This document shows positions 34,682 to 42,637 of a stretch of 64,000 nt of DNA, piece by piece; position 1 is the stretch's first letter; each line of letters starts with the position of its first letter. A program made the position numbers and the translations under genes. Source of the stretch: Flavobacteriales bacterium (GTDB lineage Bacteria; Bacteroidota; Bacteroidia; JACJYZ01). The stretch covers positions 496,001 to 560,000 of the forward strand of contig JACJYZ010000004.1 in NCBI GenBank assembly GCA_020635855.1. The letters run 5' to 3'. The notes under the pieces were generated by a model. That model ran no database searches. It saw nothing but the letters and a program-made list of their open reading frames with translations, and had not been told where the DNA came from.

Positions 34682-35533
34682 CTACTCATTCAGGTGTTCC
34701 CGGATCGCACGCACCATGGCTTTCACGTGATCCACATTCTCCTGTGTACCGGGGTCCTTGATCTTTCCGGCAAAGGCCGCGATACCGAGCCGACTCATCT
34801 CCATGCGAAGTTCCTTCAGTTTGGCAAGCAATGCCTTCGACACATCTTCTTTGGCAAAGTATGGAAGCAGCATGAAGATGTTGTCCAGGTATAGGTTTTG
34901 TTGCTGCCAGAGCATGTCGAGACCTCGGGTGCCTTTACGTGATGTTTCAAGGGATAGGTAGAGTCCTTCCACATAGCAACCGATCATCAACATAAGCCCC
35001 AGGTCTTCCTGGCCGTTCTGGTGAAAGTACTGTCCGGCATGGCTGTATGTTTCCAGAACAATAGAAAAGATGGAATCCGGATGGTTGGTGTTGTTTTGAA
35101 GCCTGTCGACCAGGGAACGGTCGGTGGGCAGGTGAATGTTCATTTGCCCCAGGATGGATTCAATTTGTTTCGCATAGGATATCGCCGACGGATAGTCACC
35201 GTACACCGCCGCATAACCCATGTCAATACAAAGCATACCGGTGCCTACTGATCTTTCGAACGGCGACCGGTACACCCTGGGTTTCCCCACAGGGATCAAC
35301 AAGGCCGGTTCGTAGCTCAGGCCGGCCAATTTCAAGGTAGTAGACACCTGCAAAGGCGCCGGAAAGAGAAGCACCTTGGCTTCGTTATCGCCCAGGTTGA
35401 GGCCGGCGATGAGATCACCGGCCGATTCGGAGGGGGCGGGTTCTTCCTGCACCGTGCTTTCACCCGCACATCCATACACACACATCCACAACACAAGCCC
35501 CCCTATCAGTTTGCTGACAGGTAGGTGGTTCAT
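34682..35533 (-). CDS. Lipoprotein of unknown function
   Basis: A 283-residue protein with a lipobox (VYGC, lipidated Cys22). After a Glu/Pro/Ser-rich linker the body is mainly helical (YPSAISYAKQIESILGQMNIHL, LGLMLMIGCYVEGLYLSLETSRKG, VSKALLAKLKELRMEMSRLG). The pattern resembles a family of helical lipoproteins of Bacteroidota without known role. Its start overlaps the stop of the upstream T9SS protein gene by 4 nt (ATGA, 35530-35533), so the two are probably made together. Confidence 0.8.
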   Translation of the reverse strand: MNHLPVSKLIGGLVLWMCVYGCAGESTVQEEPAPSESAGDLIAGLNLGDNEAKVLLFPAPLQVSTTLKLAGLSYEPALLIPVGKPRVYRSPFERSVGTGMLCIDMGYAAVYGDYPSAISYAKQIESILGQMNIHLPTDRSLVDRLQNNTNHPDSIFSIVLETYSHAGQYFHQNGQEDLGLMLMIGCYVEGLYLSLETSRKGTRGLDMLWQQQNLYLDNIFMLLPYFAKEDVSKALLAKLKELRMEMSRLGIAAFAGKIKDPGTQENVDHVKAMVRAIREHLNE

Positions 35534-36684
35534 TTCGTTATGATTTTCTTGGTATAAGTTTCTTTGGCTGATTTACCGGAAACAATGTATATGCCCGGCT
35601 TGAGGTTGTTATGCACATCCACCTGGAACGAAAAAGAGCCATCCGCTTCACGTACCGGCACCCGTGAATACACACGCTGCCCGGAGGCATCCAGCATTTC
35701 CACTTCCATTTCGGCGCTTTCTTCTTCACTGCATTCTGAGAGTTGCACCGTACATGTGCCCGGACATGGATTGGGATACACCTTCAACACACAACTGCCG
35801 CCCTCGGTGTTCTGGTAATCCACTGCCACGATGTGGAAGTATTCGAAATCACCGTTGAAGTCGGTTTGCTTCAGCCGGTAGTAACTGGTACCGGATATCG
35901 GATTCTCGTCCACAAAGGAATAACTGAGTGGTGTGTTGCTGGTACCATGGCCCGGCACGCGACCTACCTCTTCGAATGTGGCCCCGTTGCGACTGCGCTC
36001 AAGCGTAAAATATTCATTGTTGATTTCCGTACCGGTCTTCCACTCCAGGGATACCTTCCGGTTGTCGGTCAGGTGTGCATTGAATGAAAGCAGGTGAATG
36101 GGAAGCGGAACCGAGTACCCAACGGTCACATCCACAAAATCTACATTGGCGGCTCTGGCCGGGCCTCCTCCTCCTGTGTTCACCGCACGAATGCCAATGC
36201 CGAATGTGGGGTCATTCACGTCTGCCGCCGAAAGAGAAAGGCCCCAGCTGTCGTCTTCAGCACCGTAGGTTTCAACAGATCCGGATGATGTCCATCCGGT
36301 AATGGAGGCTTTGTCATCTCCCATGGGAACACCGCCGATGAACAGGCGCACTTCCTGGTCTTTAATAAAACCGGCACTTTTTGACTTTTCCACATTGATG
36401 CTGATACCATTGACAATAGAACCCTCCGGCAATGCGAAACCCAGGTCCCTGATGACCAGGTAATGGGAAGTTTCTCCGGGCAAAAGGTCAACGGTTGTGT
36501 TGCTGCCATCGTCACTGTAGACGGAGGTCAGGTCAGTCCAGGCCTGATCACCGGACGACACATCATCTTCGGCCAGAGAGGGCAACAAAGGGCCTTCAAC
36601 TTGCCCATGGACCGACAGGGTTGCGAGTTGGAAACCGGTCCTGATAAGCACTGCGATACGGGTATGGTATGTTTTCATAGGCAT
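35530..36684 (-). CDS. T9SS type A secreted protein
   Basis: A 384-residue protein with a signal peptide ending near SVHGQ. Residues about 30-190 form a beta-sandwich (ETSHYLVIRDLGFALPEGSIVNGISINVEK... DVTVGYS), followed by an FN3-like domain widespread before sorting domains (LPIHLLSFNAHLTDNRKVSLEWKTGTEINNEYFTLERS, GTSYYRLKQTDFNGDFEYF). The tail VLKVYPNPCPGTCTVQ, MLDASGQRVYS and PGIYIVSGKSAKETYTKKI is a type A sorting domain. A second in-frame ATG two codons in is equally possible as start. It is co-transcribed with the helical lipoprotein; the pairing suggests a common surface function. Confidence 0.85.
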   Translation of the reverse strand: MPMKTYHTRIAVLIRTGFQLATLSVHGQVEGPLLPSLAEDDVSSGDQAWTDLTSVYSDDGSNTTVDLLPGETSHYLVIRDLGFALPEGSIVNGISINVEKSKSAGFIKDQEVRLFIGGVPMGDDKASITGWTSSGSVETYGAEDDSWGLSLSAADVNDPTFGIGIRAVNTGGGGPARAANVDFVDVTVGYSVPLPIHLLSFNAHLTDNRKVSLEWKTGTEINNEYFTLERSRNGATFEEVGRVPGHGTSNTPLSYSFVDENPISGTSYYRLKQTDFNGDFEYFHIVAVDYQNTEGGSCVLKVYPNPCPGTCTVQLSECSEEESAEMEVEMLDASGQRVYSRVPVREADGSFSFQVDVHNNLKPGIYIVSGKSAKETYTKKIITK

Positions 36685-36780
36685 CCGTATTGGTATTACA
36701 GGACTATACGGTCGAACGCACGGATAGGTTATTAGGTAGAAGTCCGCTCACTCTCCTGGTGTACCGCTCCTGCATAGGAA

Positions 36781-36801
36781 CTGTATGCTCTTGCTGTTGT
36801 T
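36781..36801 (+). repeat. Dispersed CTGTATGC repeat, degenerate copy
   Basis: CTGTATGCTCTTGCTGT matches the first 17 bases of the full copies at 27780 and 29590, then diverges (TGTT). It lies in the 36685-36911 gap between divergent genes. Confidence 0.6.
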
Positions 36802-36869
36802 CTTGCTACTCCCCCGTACTTTCCCTTAATTTCTGAAGAGAACATCCTACATTATTCAAGGCAAAGCCC

Positions 36870-36877
36870 TACCTTTG
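36870..36877 (+). promoter_or_regulatory. Candidate -7 promoter element TACCTTTG
   Basis: An exact TAnnTTTG match 35 bp before the helicase ATG at 36912. No good TTG is seen 19-20 bp upstream. Confidence 0.4.
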
Positions 36878-36911
36878 GCTGGCATCCCGGCCGTACACTC
36901 ATACATCATAC

Positions 36912-38204
36912 ATGAGATTCACAGAATTTGATTTGAATGAACAGATTTTGGAAGCCATTTCCTACATGGGTTTTGAAGAAGCTACACCCATTCAGCAAAA
37001 GGCCATTCCGGAAATCCTGAAAAAGCGGGACCTGATTGCCTGTGCACAAACGGGCACGGGCAAAACAGCTGCATTTGTTCTTCCCGTGTTGCACGACCTG
37101 GCGGAAAATCCGACCAGCAACCTCCATACATTGATCATTGTTCCCACCCGTGAACTTGCCATCCAGATTGATCAGCAAATACAAGGCTTATCTTATTTCC
37201 TGGGTGTAAACTCTCTTGCCATCTATGGCGGGGGCGACGGCAGCGAATGGGATACACAAAAAAATGCACTCAGTGACGGTACCAATATCGTGGTGGCCAC
37301 GCCCGGGAAACTGATCTCACATCTGAACCTGGGCAACGGCGACCTGAGCAAGGTTCGTCATTTTGTGCTCGACGAAGCGGACCGGATGCTGGACATGAAT
37401 TTTTACGACGACATTTGCCGCGTAAAAAAGTTCCTGACCGGACTTGAACACATCTCCATGTTCAGCGCCACCATGTCTCCCAAGATCCGAAAACTTGCAC
37501 AAGAAATCCTGAAAGATCCGGTGGAGATCAGTCTGGCCGTTTCCAAACCGGCAGAACGCGTGCAACAATCTTGTTACGCCGTTCATGAAAGTCAGAAGGC
37601 TCCGCTTGTGCTGGAATTGATCGCACAACGTCCGGACTTCTCCAAAATCCTGATTTTCTCATCCACCAAACGCAAGGTGAATACCATTGTGCAAGCCCTT
37701 CAGAAAGGTGGTTTTTCTGTGGAAGGGATTTCGTCTGATCTCGAACAAAAGGAACGCGAAGAGGTACTGCATCGCTTCCGTTCCGAGAAAACCCGTGTAT
37801 TGGTAGCTACAGACGTATTAAGCCGTGGCATCGATATCAAAGACATCCAGCTCATCATCAACTTTGATGTACCGAATGAAGCGGAAGATTACGTGCACCG
37901 CATCGGTCGTACGGCCCGTGCACAAGGCCACGGTGAAGCAATTACATTGGTGACACCGGATGATTACAGGAAACTGCTACGGATCGAACGTATGATTGAC
38001 GGCGAGGTACCCAAGGGGGAACTTCCCGCAGCGTTGGGTACATCACCCGAATTGAAGGATATGGGACCCGGTGATCGCAGACCGGGGAACGGACACCACC
38101 GCAACAACGGCGGTAACCGGAAATCTTTTCAGGGGAACAAAAGACGCAAGGGAAAACCCCGCTCAGATCAGGCTTCCGGCAACAAGAACCGGCCTACATC
38201 CTAA
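36912..38204 (+). CDS. DEAD-box RNA helicase (RhlE-like)
   Basis: An ATP-dependent RNA helicase of 430 residues. All motifs are in place: Q motif (GFEEATPIQQKAIP), motif I AQTGTGKT (45-52), PTRELA, TPGK in place of TPGR, DEAD (VLDEADRMLD), SAT, and in the second RecA domain VLVATDVLSRGIDI and HRIGRTARAQG. The tail beyond about 375 is basic and rich in Gly, Asn, Arg and Lys (RRPGNGHHRNNGGNRK), an RNA-binding extension typical of RhlE-type proteins. It probably acts in ribosome assembly or RNA decay. Its stop overlaps that of the convergent citrate synthase gene by 3 nt. Confidence 0.94.
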   Translation: MRFTEFDLNEQILEAISYMGFEEATPIQQKAIPEILKKRDLIACAQTGTGKTAAFVLPVLHDLAENPTSNLHTLIIVPTRELAIQIDQQIQGLSYFLGVNSLAIYGGGDGSEWDTQKNALSDGTNIVVATPGKLISHLNLGNGDLSKVRHFVLDEADRMLDMNFYDDICRVKKFLTGLEHISMFSATMSPKIRKLAQEILKDPVEISLAVSKPAERVQQSCYAVHESQKAPLVLELIAQRPDFSKILIFSSTKRKVNTIVQALQKGGFSVEGISSDLEQKEREEVLHRFRSEKTRVLVATDVLSRGIDIKDIQLIINFDVPNEAEDYVHRIGRTARAQGHGEAITLVTPDDYRKLLRIERMIDGEVPKGELPAALGTSPELKDMGPGDRRPGNGHHRNNGGNRKSFQGNKRRKGKPRSDQASGNKNRPTS

Positions 38205-39490
38205 CGCTGATCCATTGAAATGTAATCGCGGTTTCGCTCGCCCACGTATATCTGGCGCGGACGACCGATGGGTTCCTTGTTGGCAATCATCTCTTTCCAT
38301 TGTGCAATCCACCCGGGTAAACGCCCGAGTGCGAACATCACCGTGAACATGTCGGTGGGAATGCCCAATGCGCGATAAATGATACCCGAATAGAAATCTA
38401 CGTTCGGATACAACTTGCGTTCCACGAAGTACTCATCTTTCAATGCCACTTCTTCCAGTCCTTTCGCAATCTCCAGCACAGGATCGTTGATGCCGAGTTT
38501 ATCGAGCACATCATCTGCAGCTTTTTTAATGATGCGTGCCCGGGGGTCGAAGTTTTTGTACACGCGGTGGCCGAAGCCCATGAGACGGAAGGGATCATTT
38601 TTGTCTTTGGCTTTGTCGATCCACTTGGCGGTACCACCTCCGTCTTCCTTGATCTTCTCCAGCATCTCGATAACGGCCTGGTTGGCGCCACCATGGAGCG
38701 GCCCCCACAATGCGATCACACCAGCTGAAATGGAAGAATAAAGGTTCGCTTGTGAAGATCCCACGATGCGAACGGTGGATGTGGAACAGTTCTGTTCGTG
38801 ATCTGCGTGAAGGATCAATAACTTGTCGAGTGCACTTTCAACGATCGGATCTATTTCATAGGCTTCCGATGGCTTCTCAAACATCATGTTGAGGAAGTTG
38901 GCGCAGTAACTCAGGCTGTTTTTCGGGTACACCACCGGATGACCGATCGAGTTCTTGTAAGCCCATGCCGCAATGGTAGGAAGCTTGGCAATCAAACGAC
39001 AGATGGTCAGATCCACCGCTGTAGAATTGCGGTTCGGATCAAGGGAACCCGGATAGAAAGACGATAGTGAACACAGCAGGCTGGCCACCACACCCATCGG
39101 ATGCGCCTTTGGCGGATATGCCTCATAAAAGCGTTTCATATCCTCGTGGATGAGGGTATGCCGGGTGATGTTGTTGACGAAATTGTGAAGCTGTTCTTTT
39201 TTGGGAAGGTCCCCGTATATCAGCAGGTAGGCAACTTCCAGGAAGGTGGATTTTTCAGCAAGTTGCTCGATGGGATAACCGCGGTACCTCAGGATACCCT
39301 GTTCGCCATCAAGAAAAGTAATGGCACTTGTAGTTGCTCCTGTATTCTTAAATCCGGAATCTAGTGTGATAAGGCCGGAAGAATCGCGCAGCGCGCGGAT
39401 ATCAACCGCTAATTCGTTCTCGGTTCCTTCAATGACATCCAGATTGTACGATTTATCCTGGTATTGAAGGACCGCGGTATTTTTTTCCAT
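38201..39490 (-). CDS. gltA: Citrate synthase
   Basis: GltA makes citrate from acetyl-CoA and oxaloacetate. At 429 residues it is a full-length type II (hexameric-type) enzyme. Active-site segments are LHADHEQNCSTSTVR, the catalytic His in GPLHGGANQAVIEML, the His/Arg of MGFGHRVYKNFDPRA and the Asp in LYPNVDFYSGIIY. The N-terminal beta domain (VLQYQDKSYNLDVIEGTENELAVDIRALR) is the one present in type II enzymes. It follows the SprF-like gene (33 bp) but has its own candidate promoter. Confidence 0.96.
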   Translation of the reverse strand: MEKNTAVLQYQDKSYNLDVIEGTENELAVDIRALRDSSGLITLDSGFKNTGATTSAITFLDGEQGILRYRGYPIEQLAEKSTFLEVAYLLIYGDLPKKEQLHNFVNNITRHTLIHEDMKRFYEAYPPKAHPMGVVASLLCSLSSFYPGSLDPNRNSTAVDLTICRLIAKLPTIAAWAYKNSIGHPVVYPKNSLSYCANFLNMMFEKPSEAYEIDPIVESALDKLLILHADHEQNCSTSTVRIVGSSQANLYSSISAGVIALWGPLHGGANQAVIEMLEKIKEDGGGTAKWIDKAKDKNDPFRLMGFGHRVYKNFDPRARIIKKAADDVLDKLGINDPVLEIAKGLEEVALKDEYFVERKLYPNVDFYSGIIYRALGIPTDMFTVMFALGRLPGWIAQWKEMIANKEPIGRPRQIYVGERNRDYISMDQR

Positions 39491-39514
39491 GGAAATTGAA
39501 ATTAAATTGAATCA

Positions 39515-39522
39515 CAAATCTA
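39515..39522 (-). promoter_or_regulatory. Candidate gltA promoter element TAGATTTG
   Basis: TAGATTTG on the minus strand (39522-39515) fits TAnnTTTG and lies 25 bp before the gltA ATG, immediately after the stop of the upstream gene. Its -33 region would fall inside that gene; no TTG is clear. Confidence 0.4.
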
Positions 39523-40461
39523 TTATAACTTCTTTATTTCTCGTCGTCTGAACAGAATGCCCAGTGAAATTTCGTGTGTACCATAATTGAAAACCTGGAT
39601 GTCAGTCATGGAAATTTCATACGAATACCGGATGTTCATTGAACCTACCATGAAGCTCAGGAAGAAGGCGGCTCTCTCTTCAGGACGATAGGAAGCACCC
39701 ACCCACAGGCTGTCGTTCCAGGTGATTTTTCCATTGATATCAACCACGGTGTTTTCAGGTGCCTCGGGGTCATCCAGCATGGCAATGACTGACGGCTCAA
39801 ATGCGAGTTTCCCTCCCAACCGGAATCGGTTTCCGGCCATGGCACAAAATGTTCTTTTCTGGGTATGCGCTTCCACCTGGTTATCGAACCAGGGCAATTT
39901 CTTTTCGGTATCCAGCATGTTCAGCACAGATACACCCAGGAAATATTTGTGCAGGTTGTATTTTGTGCTGTAGAGATACAGTCCGGCATTCGCATCCGGA
40001 AGGTAGGAGCGACGAAAACCTTTTTGAATCAATTGGTCATTTGGATCATCGAAATCCAGCAACCGATAATCGATGACATACTGAGCCAACATCCCAGAAA
40101 CCCCGAAGGCAAACATCGAATTGAGTGAATAGGGCACACGGTAACTCCAGGAGTAATTGATGGAGTTAAGGCTGGCAGGGCCCGCACTTTGATTCATCAG
40201 GCCAATGCCCATGCCCACACGATACTGAAACAGCAACCCATCGAAGGATACGGTATGCTGCGCAGGTGCATGCTCTATACCCATCCATTGCCTTCTCACC
40301 GTTGCACGCATGGGATTATGGTCTTTGCTGCCTGCCGTGGCCGGGTTGTAGAAGTAATCGTTCATCAGCAGGTTCGGGTACTGGATCTCGAATTGAGCCA
40401 TGGCTGTCTGGCCCGTTAGCAGGAAAAGGAGGGCAAGACCCAATATGTTCTTTCGCGTCAT
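39523..40461 (-). CDS. PorP/SprF-family outer-membrane protein
   Basis: A 312-residue protein with a signal peptide ending at AMAQ. The mature start FEIQYPNLLMNDYFYNPATAGSKDHNPMRATVRRQWMGIEHAPAQHTVSFDG is the textbook PorP/SprF opening, followed by a beta-barrel (GIGLMNQSAGPASLNSINYSWSYRVPYS) and a final strand ISLGILFRR. It lies 12 bp after the SprB-repeat protein gene on the same strand. SprF is needed for secretion or stability of SprB in Flavobacterium johnsoniae, so the two here should work as a pair. Confidence 0.92.
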   Translation of the reverse strand: MTRKNILGLALLFLLTGQTAMAQFEIQYPNLLMNDYFYNPATAGSKDHNPMRATVRRQWMGIEHAPAQHTVSFDGLLFQYRVGMGIGLMNQSAGPASLNSINYSWSYRVPYSLNSMFAFGVSGMLAQYVIDYRLLDFDDPNDQLIQKGFRRSYLPDANAGLYLYSTKYNLHKYFLGVSVLNMLDTEKKLPWFDNQVEAHTQKRTFCAMAGNRFRLGGKLAFEPSVIAMLDDPEAPENTVVDINGKITWNDSLWVGASYRPEERAAFFLSFMVGSMNIRYSYEISMTDIQVFNYGTHEISLGILFRRREIKKL

Positions 40462-40473
40462 GTATCTACCTGA

Positions 40474-41994
40474 TTATCTCAATATGGTAATCGGACCGGT
40501 GATCTTGGATTCATTGTTGTGCAAATCCAGGATGTAGTAATATGTACCCGCAGGCATGTCATTACCTTCTGATCTGCCGTCCCACGGAAGCGGTCGTTCA
40601 TTCGTATCAAAAACCAACTTCCCTTTCAGGTCGAATATCTGCAATTCCGCACCGGGGAATTTCTCAATGTTACGAACCGTCCATGTATCATTGGTTCCAT
40701 CGGCATTTGGGGTAAAACCACTGGGTGCGGTTACGCATGTGGCCTCAATCAATTCCAGGTGCAGTGTATCGGTTGCGGCGCATCCGCGTGCATCCGATAC
40801 GGTGATGAGATAATCTCCGGGAATGACCTCTTCGATTTCTCCCCCGGTAGAACCATCAGACCACAAGAATTTATGCGGGAGTGTACCTCCGGATGCCACG
40901 ATTTTAACGCTGTACTCGGTGCGATCACATGAAGGCGGATCTGATACGGTGTATACTTTCAGGATGGTAGGCTCGATCACGATGGCTTCATTTGTAGACG
41001 GGCAACCATTGGCGTCCAGAGCAATTACCGTATAGCGACCGGCGTCCAAGCCTTTGATGGTATCCGAAGTTTCACCGGTGGTCCACAGATAAGAATAAGG
41101 TGGTGTTCCACCATCCCCCTTTACCACACCCATCCCGTCGACCAGTCCGTTGCAACTGATGTTTATGCCTTTGGCCGCAGCATTGAACTTGTCAGGCTGG
41201 GAGACAGTGACCGATACCGTGTCCGGACAACCGTTGCCGTCGCTCAGACTCAGTATATATGTTCCTGCAGGCAGATTAGACAGATCTTCTGATGTAGCAC
41301 CATTGCTCCAGCTATAAGTGTACGGTGTGGTACCGCCTGTAACAGTCACGTCGATCGAGGCTGTGGCCTGGCCATTGCATTTGATTTCCGTATTGGTATA
41401 GGTGGGTTCCATTCCTGAAGCGGGTTCAGTCAACGTGGTAGACTCATTCGCCACACATCCCCTCACATCCGAAACAACCACTGCATAAGAACCGGCCGAA
41501 AGCCCGGAAATGTCTTGGGTGGTAGAGCCTTGCGTCCATACATAAGTAAAAGGAGGGCTTCCACCTTCAATTTCCACATCAATCGCCCCGGTCTGATTTC
41601 CCAGACAACTGATGTTGGTGGTTGTAAAATTAATCCTCAACGTATCGGGGTCATGGATGGTGTCATTCTTTCCGCACGCCAGGTTCCATCCCCCCGTGCC
41701 ATCCGAGAGGTAAACTTCGGTTTCATAGGCCGCGGCTCCCAGACCGGTGAAGGAATAAGTGCCCTTGGATGTGGCCTCCTGAAGCAGGCTCGCATTTTTT
41801 AACAACCGGTACTTCTTATCTGTGGTGTTATCACCGGAATAAATCACCGTGAGAGAAGCATCCTGTTTCCCGGGACAGGAAGGCTTCACAATGGAGGTAA
41901 TGCACTGCGAGTTGCCTTTCAATGCAGGCAACATCAACAGGATCATATACATGATTTTGTATCGGGAAAACCAGGACAAGGGTGCAAACTTCAT
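40474..41994 (-). CDS. SprB-repeat surface protein with type B sorting domain
   Basis: A 506-residue protein with start at 41994 (MKFAPLSWFSRYKIMYMILLMLPALKGNSQ, a signal peptide); the frame is open further upstream but those codons look like leader. Four SprB-type repeats follow (about 150-440: NISCLGNQTGAIDVEIEGG..., EIKCNGQATASIDVTVTGG..., NISCNGLVDGMGVVKGDGG..., DPPSCDRTEYSVKIVASGG...), each ending GxYxVxVxDxxGC. The C-terminus (APSGFTPNADGTNDTW, LQIFDLKGKLVFD, WDGRSEG, PAGTYYYILDL) is a type B domain. It is a small relative of the gliding adhesin SprB, paired with the SprF-like gene downstream. Confidence 0.9.
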   Translation of the reverse strand: MKFAPLSWFSRYKIMYMILLMLPALKGNSQCITSIVKPSCPGKQDASLTVIYSGDNTTDKKYRLLKNASLLQEATSKGTYSFTGLGAAAYETEVYLSDGTGGWNLACGKNDTIHDPDTLRINFTTTNISCLGNQTGAIDVEIEGGSPPFTYVWTQGSTTQDISGLSAGSYAVVVSDVRGCVANESTTLTEPASGMEPTYTNTEIKCNGQATASIDVTVTGGTTPYTYSWSNGATSEDLSNLPAGTYILSLSDGNGCPDTVSVTVSQPDKFNAAAKGINISCNGLVDGMGVVKGDGGTPPYSYLWTTGETSDTIKGLDAGRYTVIALDANGCPSTNEAIVIEPTILKVYTVSDPPSCDRTEYSVKIVASGGTLPHKFLWSDGSTGGEIEEVIPGDYLITVSDARGCAATDTLHLELIEATCVTAPSGFTPNADGTNDTWTVRNIEKFPGAELQIFDLKGKLVFDTNERPLPWDGRSEGNDMPAGTYYYILDLHNNESKITGPITILR

Positions 41995-42183
41995 TCTAAA
42001 ATCCATGCCTTTCATACACATCCGGATGTCATCACTACAATAATACCAGAAAAACCAATGCTCGGGGACCAACGGCTGGATGGAGTTGTGCCGCGTGTCC
42101 GAAAACCTGCCAACCTTTCTGAAGGAAGGGAAACTAAGATAGGAAAAAACTCCTGAACAGACCAAGCTCCACTGAAAATTTTC

Positions 42184-42191
42184 TATATTTG
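42184..42191 (+). promoter_or_regulatory. Candidate -7 promoter element TATATTTG
   Basis: An exact TAnnTTTG match 54 bp upstream of the small His/Cys-rich gene at 42245 and probably the promoter of the TonB-receptor module. No -33 TTG. The remainder of 41995-42244 holds no gene. Confidence 0.45.
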
Positions 42192-42244
42192 ATAAGGAGG
42201 ATTCGTAACCAGAGGTGTGCTTATCCCCGCTCTAGTTTTGTGAA

Positions 42245-42565
42245 GTGAAGAAAAAACCGGTCATCTTATTGGGTGTGTTCCTGAACGTGTCGCTGCTGGT
42301 GATGCTGCTTTCAGGTACGTTTCACTTGTGGGCGCACGACATGCACCCCAACTGTGTCCACGAAGACGGCCCTGCCTTCGTTACACACCACCACCACTGT
42401 GAACTCTGCAGTGCCCCCATACCTGCCTTTGCATTGGTGTCTCCTCCAAATGAGATCTCACCTACAACATATTGCGATTTTACACAACCCACCCGAACTG
42501 AACTTTCTTTCTTTGCTACTGTTATCTGCCCTCCTCTGAGGGGACCTCCCTCACTGCTTGGATAA
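42245..42565 (+). CDS. Small His/Cys-rich membrane-anchored or secreted protein
   Basis: A 106-residue protein starting at GTG (GTG-AAG-AAA-AAA). Residues 5-27 are a hydrophobic segment (VILLGVFLNVSLLVMLLSGTFHLW), either a signal peptide or an anchor. Next come clustered likely metal ligands: HDMHPNCVHED (about 31-41) and THHHHCELCSAPIPAF (about 47-62). Such short His-rich proteins often sit upstream of TonB-dependent receptors for metals in Bacteroidota. I infer a role in metal sensing or delivery; no family is certain. The gene ends 72 bp before the receptor, on the same strand. Confidence 0.65.
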   Translation: MKKKPVILLGVFLNVSLLVMLLSGTFHLWAHDMHPNCVHEDGPAFVTHHHHCELCSAPIPAFALVSPPNEISPTTYCDFTQPTRTELSFFATVICPPLRGPPSLLG

Positions 42566-42637
42566 ACAATGAATTTTCTTGTCCTCATCCTCTCATAGTC
42601 GGATGCCAGGACCTTGTTTGACCAATCATTTTATATC

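Noticed and set aside
42192..42244. Cobalamin or metal riboswitch ahead of the TonB module
   Set aside because: The leader is only about 50 nt with no conserved riboswitch box.
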